Assembly: GCA_023428425.1 (NCBI GenBank)
Contig: JAEYYP010000199.1
Coordinates: forward strand, 1 to 7,363
Reading direction: 5' to 3'
Length of the DNA stretch: 7,363 bases
From: Pseudomonadota bacterium
GTDB taxonomy: Bacteria; Pseudomonadota; Alphaproteobacteria; Rhizobiales; Devosiaceae
Shown piece after piece: positions 1 to 4,804 of the stretch (the stretch's first letter is position 1; each line of letters opens with the position of its first letter). Position numbers and translations under genes: made by a program. The notes below the pieces were generated by a model. It was not told the DNA's origin. It searched no databases and saw nothing but the letters and a program-made list of their open reading frames with translations.

Positions 1-213
1 CCCTTCGAGACGTGGATCTTCGATTTCGACGAAGACATATACGGCGAGACGCTGGATGTCGCGCTGCTCGGCCATGTGCGCGGGCAGGAGAAGTTCCGCG
101 GGCTGGACGAGCTGATTGCCGCCGTCAACAACGATGCGGCGGTAGCGCGCCGCCAGCTCCAGGCGACGCTGCCGGTGTCAGAACTGGACCTGGCGCTGGG
201 GTTCTTCCGCTAG
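1..213 (+). CDS. ribF: Bifunctional riboflavin kinase/FAD synthetase, C-terminal end (5' truncated by window)
   Basis: Reading frame 1 is open from the first base to a TAG stop at 211-213, giving 70 residues. The start lies outside the window. The translation begins PFETWIFDFDEDIYGETLDV and continues with a GHVRGQEKFRGLDELIAAV segment. This matches the end of the RibF riboflavin kinase domain, where an FDxDIYG motif is followed by a strand on RxExKF and a final helix rich in Asp and Ala. RibF phosphorylates riboflavin to FMN and then adenylylates FMN to FAD in the cytoplasm; only part of the kinase domain is visible here. The next gene, ileS, begins 83 bp downstream, reproducing the ribF-ileS-lspA order known from E. 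coli and many other proteobacteria. That synteny supports the call. Identification rests on remembered family motifs and not on an alignment. Confidence 0.9.
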   Translation, partial: PFETWIFDFDEDIYGETLDVALLGHVRGQEKFRGLDELIAAVNNDAAVARRQLQATLPVSELDLALGFFR

Positions 214-217
214 TCCC

Positions 218-230
218 GGCCGCCTCGGCC
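218..230 (+). other. Short GC stem-loop just after the ribF stop
   Basis: GGCCG and CGGCC form a perfect 5-bp stem around a CCT loop, 4 bp after the ribF stop codon. No run of T follows directly, so it is not a textbook intrinsic terminator. It may be a weak 3'-end or processing hairpin, or chance in GC-rich DNA. Confidence 0.25.
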
Positions 231-246
231 ACCAAAGTTCTTTCGC

Positions 247-276
247 CTGCCGGGCTCGCTTGCTAAAAGCCCGCAG
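247..276 (+). promoter_or_regulatory. Hairpin in the ribF-ileS leader
   Basis: CTGC plus GGGCT (247-256, with one bulged C) can pair with AGCCC plus GCAG (268-276), giving nine base pairs around an 11-nt loop. CTTT follows at 277-280. The hairpin could attenuate or terminate transcription from ribF, or shape the ileS leader. The T run is too short for a confident terminator. No T-box-like architecture is visible in this 83-bp gap. Confidence 0.35.
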
Positions 277-280
277 CTTT

Positions 281-292
281 CAAGGTACCTTG
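281..292 (+). promoter_or_regulatory. Perfect 12-bp palindrome overlapping the presumed ileS ribosome-binding site
   Basis: CAAGGTACCTTG is identical to its reverse complement and ends 4 bp before the ileS ATG at 297. Its AAGG (282-285) is the only Shine-Dalgarno-like purine run close to the start, at about 11 nt. If an RNA hairpin or a bound protein used this palindrome, it would cover the ribosome-binding site. A regulatory role is inference only. Confidence 0.35.
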
Positions 293-296
293 TCCG

Positions 297-3200
297 ATGA
301 ACGATCACGCACCCGGCGGCGCGGAAACCGACTACAGCGCGACGCTTTTCCTGCCCCAGACCGAATTTCCCATGCGCGCCGGCCTCCCGGCCCGCGAGCC
401 GACCTGGCTGCAGCGCTGGGAAGACATGGACATTTACGCTCGCCAGCGCGCCAACGGGCAGGGCAAGCCGCTCTTCACCCTGCATGACGGCCCGCCCTAC
501 GCCAACGGCAACATCCATATCGGCCACGCACTCAACAAGATCCTCAAGGACCTGGTGAGCCGCTCCAAGACCATGCTCGGCTACAATTCGGCCTACGTGC
601 CGGGTTGGGATTGCCACGGCCTCCCCATCGAATGGAAGGTCGAGGAGCAGTATCGCGCCAAGGGCAAGAACAAGGACGACGTCGAGATCAACGAGTTCCG
701 CGGCGAGTGCCGGACCTTCGCGCAGTTCTGGGTCGATACCCAGCGCGATGAGTTCAAGCGGCTCGGCATCGTCGGCGACTGGTCGAACCCCTACCTCACC
801 ATGAGCTTCGATGCCGAAGCGCAGATCGCCCGCGAGCTGATGAAGGTCGCCGCTTCCGGGCAGCTCTATCGCGGGTCGAAGCCCGTCATGTGGTCGGTGG
901 TCGAACGCACCGCCCTCGCCGAAGCCGAGGTCGAGTATGCCGACTACGAGAGCGACACCATCTGGGTGAAGTTCCCGGTTTTCTCTTTCGATCGCGAGTA
1001 CGACAAGCAGCAGGTAGACGTTCGTGCCAGCGTTTATGAGAAGCAGGGCGTCGCTCCTGAGCGAGTTGACGAACTGAGAGCCGAGGAGTCGCTGGAAGGG
1101 GCGTCGGTTGTAATATGGACGACCACCCCGTGGACGATCCCAGCCAATCGCGGTATCTCCTTCGCGGCCCGCATTGACTACAGCATTTTCTACGTTACTT
1201 CCGCCCCCGAGCGCGCCGACGGAGCGAAACCGTGGGTGGCGGTCGGCGACAAGCTGGTTCTCGCGACGAAGCTCGCGCCGGAGGTGCTCAAGGCGGCCAA
1301 GGTCGAGGCGCGTGAAGGGCGCGAACTAGCCCTTCACGAGCTAGAGCAGATGGCGTGTCATCACCCCCTCCGCGGCCTTGGTGGCGGCTACGACTTCCCC
1401 GTTCCCCTCCTCAACGGCGAGCACGTCACCGACGACACCGGTACCGGCTTCGTCCACACCGCGCCGGGCCACGGCCTCGACGACTTCGGGATCTGGATGG
1501 ATTCCGGCCGCGCCCTCGCCGAACGCGGCATCGACACCGCCATCCCCTATGTCGTCGACGACGCCGGCTTCTATACCGCCGCCGCCCCAGGCTTCGAGGG
1601 CGCCCGCGTCATCGACGACAGCGGCAAGAAGGGCGATGCCAACAACCGCGTTATCACGGCGCTCGCCGAGCGCAACATGATGGTCGCCCGCGGCCGGGTG
1701 AAGCACCAGTATCCGCATTCCTGGCGCTCCAAGAAGCCGATCATCTACCGCAACACCCCGCAGTGGTTCGTCTACATGGACCGCGACATCATGGGGAAGC
1801 CGGGCGACACCCTGCGCGCCCGTTCGCTCGCCGCCATCGACGCCACCAAGTTCTACCCGCAGGCCGGACAGAACCGCCTCCGCTCGATGATCGCCGACCG
1901 CCCCGATTGGGTGCTCAGCCGCCAGCGCGCCTGGGGCGTGCCGATCGCCGTATTCTACAACGAGGCGACCGACACCATCCTCAAGGACGAGCAGGTCAAT
2001 CACCGCATCGGCCAGGCTTTCGAGGAAGAGGGCGCCGACGCCTGGTTCAAGCCCGGCGCCAAGGAGCGATTCCTCGCTGGCGCCATGCATGAGGGCAAGC
2101 CGGTCGACCCTGCCGACTGGCAGAAGATCGACGACATCCTCGATGTCTGGTTCGAGAGCGGCACCACGCATTCTTGGGTCCTGCGCAACCCGCAGAAATG
2201 GCCCGACATGCAGTTCCCCGCCGGCATGTATCTCGAGGGCTCCGACCAGCACCGCGGCTGGTTCCACTCGTCCCTGCTCGAAAGCTGCGCCACCAACGGC
2301 TTTGCGCCCTACGCGAGCGTGTTGACGCACGGCTTCACCCTCGATGGCGAGGGCAAGAAGATGTCGAAATCGCTGGGCAACACCACCGCCCCGCAGGACG
2401 TCATCAAGCAGTACGGCGCCGATATCCTCCGCCTCTGGGTCGCCCAGTCCGACTATTCGGACGACCTGCGCATCGGCAAGGAGATCATCAACTCCACCGT
2501 CGACAGCTACCGCAAGCTGCGCAACACCGTGCGCTGGCTCATCGGCAACCTCGCCCACCGCAAGGCTGACGAGACGGTCGACTACCGCGACATGCCCGAG
2601 CTCGAGCGGCTGGTCCTGCACCGGCTGAAGGAACTCGACGTCCTGGTCCGCGAAGCCTACGAGAGCTACGACTACAAGCGCATCGTCGCCGCGCTGTCGA
2701 ACTTCATGAACATCGACCTCTCGGCGTTCTATTTCGACATCCGCAAGGATGCGCTCTATTGCGACCCGATCTCCTCGGTCCGCCGCCGCGCCAGCCTCAC
2801 CGTGCTCGACCAGGTCTTCGACGCACTGACCGCCTGGCTCGCGCCCATCCTCGTGTTCACCATGGAAGAGGCCTGGCTCGAACGTCACCCCGGCGACGAC
2901 TCTTCGGTCCACCTCCGCGAGTTCCCCAAGCTCCCCGACACCTGGCTCGACGACAAGCTCGACGCCCGGTGGGAGAAGGTTCGCGAAGTGCGCAAGACAG
3001 TCACCGGTGCGCTCGAAGTCGCGCGCCGCGACAAGGTCATCGGCTCCTCGCTCGAGGCCGCGCCGAAGGTATTCATCGCTGACCCGGACCTCGCGGCTGC
3101 CGTACGCGGCATCGACATGGCCGAGGTCTCCATCACCTCCGACATCGAGATCACAGAGGCCGATGGTCCCGCCGACGCCTTCCGCCTTGATGAGGTCAAG

Positions 3201-3356
3201 GGTGTGGCCGTGGTCTTCGCCAAGGCCGAGGGCAACCGCTGCGCCCGCTCCTGGCGCATCCTCCCCGAAGTCGGCACCGACCCCGACTACCCCGACCTCA
3301 GCCTCCGCGACGCGCAAGCCATGCGCGAACTCAAGGCCGCGGGGCAGGCAGGTTGA
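297..3356 (+). CDS. ileS: Isoleucyl-tRNA synthetase
   Basis: This 1019-residue class I synthetase charges tRNA-Ile with isoleucine in the cytoplasm, using ATP. The HIGH signature is exact at 74-77, inside PPYANGNIHIGH, and the second ATP-binding signature KMSKS is at 688-692. The CP1 editing domain, which hydrolyses Val-tRNA-Ile, is present: its threonine-rich motif WTTTPWTIPAN is at 274-284, and VHTAPGHG with the editing aspartate (D396 by E. coli analogy) is at 386-396. The anticodon-binding domain follows KMSKS. The C-terminal zinc-binding region is degenerate: by remembered E. coli spacing only C982 remains, and the other three ligand positions are S985, S1002 and D1005. The protein is about 80 residues longer than E. 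coli IleS, partly through extra residues around 225-270. Codons in roughly 978-1380 are less GC-biased than the rest. The ATG at 297 fits the usual N-terminal length. Confidence 0.97.
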   Translation: MNDHAPGGAETDYSATLFLPQTEFPMRAGLPAREPTWLQRWEDMDIYARQRANGQGKPLFTLHDGPPYANGNIHIGHALNKILKDLVSRSKTMLGYNSAYVPGWDCHGLPIEWKVEEQYRAKGKNKDDVEINEFRGECRTFAQFWVDTQRDEFKRLGIVGDWSNPYLTMSFDAEAQIARELMKVAASGQLYRGSKPVMWSVVERTALAEAEVEYADYESDTIWVKFPVFSFDREYDKQQVDVRASVYEKQGVAPERVDELRAEESLEGASVVIWTTTPWTIPANRGISFAARIDYSIFYVTSAPERADGAKPWVAVGDKLVLATKLAPEVLKAAKVEAREGRELALHELEQMACHHPLRGLGGGYDFPVPLLNGEHVTDDTGTGFVHTAPGHGLDDFGIWMDSGRALAERGIDTAIPYVVDDAGFYTAAAPGFEGARVIDDSGKKGDANNRVITALAERNMMVARGRVKHQYPHSWRSKKPIIYRNTPQWFVYMDRDIMGKPGDTLRARSLAAIDATKFYPQAGQNRLRSMIADRPDWVLSRQRAWGVPIAVFYNEATDTILKDEQVNHRIGQAFEEEGADAWFKPGAKERFLAGAMHEGKPVDPADWQKIDDILDVWFESGTTHSWVLRNPQKWPDMQFPAGMYLEGSDQHRGWFHSSLLESCATNGFAPYASVLTHGFTLDGEGKKMSKSLGNTTAPQDVIKQYGADILRLWVAQSDYSDDLRIGKEIINSTVDSYRKLRNTVRWLIGNLAHRKADETVDYRDMPELERLVLHRLKELDVLVREAYESYDYKRIVAALSNFMNIDLSAFYFDIRKDALYCDPISSVRRRASLTVLDQVFDALTAWLAPILVFTMEEAWLERHPGDDSSVHLREFPKLPDTWLDDKLDARWEKVREVRKTVTGALEVARRDKVIGSSLEAAPKVFIADPDLAAAVRGIDMAEVSITSDIEITEADGPADAFRLDEVKGVAVVFAKAEGNRCARSWRILPEVGTDPDYPDLSLRDAQAMRELKAAGQAG

Positions 3357-3375
3357 ACCTGAGCGCGGGAGATAC

Positions 3376-3512
3376 CCCCCTCCTAGCTTCGCTAAGGCTT
3401 CGCCAAAGCTTCGCTACCTCCCCCACAAGGGGGGCGGTGGGCGTCGGCGCATGTGACCTGGAAGTGGCGCACCCCCTTCACCTCCTCCTTCATGGGGGAG
3501 GCCGGGAGGGGG
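3376..3512. repeat. REP-like palindromic intergenic element with nested inverted arms
   Basis: The ileS-lspA gap holds a 137-bp element with three nested complementary pairs. CCCCCTCC (3376-3383) is complementary to GGAGGGGG (3505-3512), CCTCCCCC (3417-3424) to GGGGGAGG (3494-3501), and AAGGGGG (3427-3433) to CCCCCTT (3472-3478). Local hairpins are also possible, such as CCTCCCCC-ACAA-GGGGGGCGG at 3417-3437. The CCCCCTCC/CCTCCCCC style resembles intergenic palindromic repeats I recall from alphaproteobacterial genomes; this is memory and not a search. Small open frames across it look like shadows. It could affect termination or mRNA stability between ileS and lspA. Confidence 0.65.
3384..3416. 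repeat. Three tandem 11-bp mini-hairpin units inside the intergenic element
   Basis: The 33 bases between CCCCCTCC and CCTCCCCC divide exactly into three 11-mers: tagcttcgcta, aggcttcgcca and aagcttcgcta. Each carries a small palindrome, xGC-TTC-GCx: AGC/GCT, GGC/GCC and AGC/GCT. The second unit's A/G change is matched by a compensating T/C change, so its stem is kept. The matching place in the right arm (3502-3504) holds only 3 bases. Confidence 0.7.
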
Positions 3513-3537
3513 CCGTCCCGGTCAGTTCGTACCACCC

Positions 3538-4008
3538 ATGAACCGCCACCTCCCCTCGCTCCTGCTCGGTCTCCTCGCCTTCGCCCTCGATCGCGGCCAC
3601 AAGTTCGCGCAGGTCGACCTGGCGCAGTGGCGCGGCGGCGAGATGGTCACCGTTACCCCGTTCTTCGACTACGTCCTGGTCTGGAACACCGGCGTCTCCT
3701 ACGGCCTGTTCGGCGACCTGCCGGTCTGGGTCCTCGGCCTGGTCGCTGCTGTCGCGATCGTCGGACTCGGCATCTGGTGGTGGCGGACGTCCGATACATT
3801 GGTCCGCTTCGGCCTGATGCTGGTGATCGGCGGAGCGCTCTCCAACGCCCTCGATCGGCTGCTTTACGGCGCCGTTGCCGATTTCTTTCACTTTCATTGG
3901 CAGGATTGGTCGTTCTACATCTTCAACCTGGCCGATGTGGCGATCACGGCGGGCGTGTTGCTGCTGATCCTCGATGTGCTGGGGATCGGTCGCAAGGCAA
4001 GATCCTGA
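3538..4008 (+). CDS. lspA: Lipoprotein signal peptidase (signal peptidase II)
   Basis: This 156-residue inner-membrane aspartyl protease removes signal peptides from diacylglyceryl-modified prolipoproteins by cutting before the lipobox cysteine. Four hydrophobic stretches are visible, at about 6-18, 61-81, 91-102 and 128-149. Both catalytic aspartates are in their family contexts: D106 in SNALDRLLYG and D133 in FNLADVAI. The conserved N50-T-G motif (VWNTGVSYGLF) is also present. The N-terminal family motif DQxxK reads DRGHK (18-22), so the usual Gln is Arg. The length is close to the usual 155-170. The ATG is the first start in this frame after the palindromic element and has no clear Shine-Dalgarno; I found no upstream alternative in frame. 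The position after ileS matches the E. coli order, and the next gene encodes a probable substrate. Confidence 0.95.
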   Translation: MNRHLPSLLLGLLAFALDRGHKFAQVDLAQWRGGEMVTVTPFFDYVLVWNTGVSYGLFGDLPVWVLGLVAAVAIVGLGIWWWRTSDTLVRFGLMLVIGGALSNALDRLLYGAVADFFHFHWQDWSFYIFNLADVAITAGVLLLILDVLGIGRKARS

Positions 4009-4028
4009 TCGCAAAGGCGCCTCAATCT

Positions 4029-4059
4029 GGCCTTACGGCCCTCCATGGTCTATAAGGCC
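4029..4059 (+). promoter_or_regulatory. Inverted repeat with possible -10 box upstream of the lipoprotein gene
   Basis: GGCCTTA (4029-4035) and TAAGGCC (4053-4059) form a perfect 7-bp inverted repeat with a 17-nt spacer in the lspA-lipoprotein gap. TATAAG at 4051-4056 overlaps the right arm and resembles a sigma-70 -10 box. The matching -35 position (near 4028-4033) is a poor match to TTGACA. A transcript starting near 4063 would place the ribosome-binding site about 12-20 nt from its 5' end. The promoter call is weak, and the repeat could instead be a stem-loop or operator. Confidence 0.3.
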
Positions 4060-4086
4060 GACCCGTCGGGGAATAAGGGAAGTCTC

Positions 4087-4719
4087 ATGCTGCATAAGGT
4101 GTCCGGGCGGCGGCCCGCTCTTCAAGCCATGTCGCGTGCCGGATTGCTGTCGCTTGGCCTGATTCTCGCCGCCGGCCTCGCTGCCTGCACCACCACCGAA
4201 GGCACCAACGCCCTTTCCGATATCGGCACCTTCGAGCGCGAAGTGATGACCGACACCATGAAGGTCATGGGCCTGCTCGATCGCGAGAAGAAGGACGAGA
4301 ACATCCAGCCGCGCGCCCCGCTCGTGCTGCCGAAGTCCGCCTCGCTGCCGCCGCCGTCCGATTCGAAGGTTGCGGCTGCGGAAACCCTGCTGCCGGAAGA
4401 CGTATCGAACGCCCGCATCGACACAAGTGGTCTGACCGAAGACGATATCAAGCGCCTTCGCAACGCCCGCGTCGTCGATCTTCGCACGCTCGATGGTCGC
4501 CCGCTTACCGATGCCGAGTCCAGGCAGCTGACGGCCCGCTTTACCGCAGCACGCCTCCAGGGCGGCGCACGACCGCTCTACCTTCCGCCCGAGGAATATT
4601 TCACCACCGTCAAGGGCAAGGATATGGTTTGCCTGGCCCCGAACGGCGAACTGGTGCCCCTCGACGACAAGTCCTGCCCGCCGGAGGTCCGCAAGGCCCT
4701 CGCCGCGCAGGTGAACTGA
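4087..4719 (+). CDS. Uncharacterised secreted lipoprotein (possibly DUF3035/BamF-like)
   Basis: The 210-residue product starts with a basic segment, then a hydrophobic core (LLSLGLILAAG) ending in the lipobox L-A-A-C with the lipidated cysteine at residue 34. It should therefore be lipidated, cut by LspA and anchored in an envelope membrane. The mature part is hydrophilic, with a PRAPLVLPKSASLPPP segment, an acidic helical region around TEDDIKRLRNARVVDLRTLDGRP, a YLPPEEYF motif, and two late cysteines (MVCLAP and KSCPPEV) that could form a disulfide. The proline-rich segment and the place next to lspA recall DUF3035/BamF lipoproteins of alphaproteobacteria, but I cannot confirm this. I chose the ATG at 4087 because aaggga lies 7-12 nt upstream. 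An ATG at 4129 would give a more typical 20-residue signal peptide, and the frame extends up to an ATG at 4045. Function unknown. Confidence 0.8.
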   Translation: MLHKVSGRRPALQAMSRAGLLSLGLILAAGLAACTTTEGTNALSDIGTFEREVMTDTMKVMGLLDREKKDENIQPRAPLVLPKSASLPPPSDSKVAAAETLLPEDVSNARIDTSGLTEDDIKRLRNARVVDLRTLDGRPLTDAESRQLTARFTAARLQGGARPLYLPPEEYFTTVKGKDMVCLAPNGELVPLDDKSCPPEVRKALAAQVN

Positions 4720-4724
4720 CCCAC

Positions 4725-4743
4725 GGGGCCGGGTAGCGGCCCC
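4725..4743 (+). terminator. Strong stem-loop after the lipoprotein gene (terminator-like, no T tract)
   Basis: GGGGCCG (4725-4731) and CGGCCCC (4737-4743) make a perfect 7-bp stem with a GGTAG loop, starting 5 bp after the lipoprotein stop. The following bases are tccactcg, with no T run, so it is not a classic intrinsic terminator. It may mark the end of the lspA-lipoprotein transcript or protect its 3' end. Confidence 0.4.
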
Positions 4744-4791
4744 TCCACTCGAAAGATGCGCTGATCGACTCCATGGAAGGGGCGATCCCGC

Positions 4792-4796
4792 AGGAG
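4792..4796 (+). promoter_or_regulatory. Shine-Dalgarno site of the pseudouridine synthase gene
   Basis: AGGAG lies 8 nt before the ATG at 4805. It is the clearest ribosome-binding site in the window and fixes the start of the downstream gene. Confidence 0.75.
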
Positions 4797-4804
4797 TAAC
4801 ATCG

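Noticed and set aside
214..296. T-box riboswitch upstream of ileS
   Set aside because: The 83-bp gap is too short for a canonical T-box, and I see no T-box sequence or terminator/antiterminator pair.
1341..3317. Long open frame (658 codons) on the minus strand inside ileS
   Set aside because: It is fully antisense to the well-supported ileS. Its composition (Val, Ala, Gly, Asp, Glu rich) is the expected mirror of GC-biased codons, and no family motif is visible.
3353..3541. Small plus-strand frames across the ileS-lspA gap as possible small proteins
   Set aside because: They run through the palindromic repeat element, lack a ribosome-binding site and overlap the ileS end; the repeat explains the sequence.
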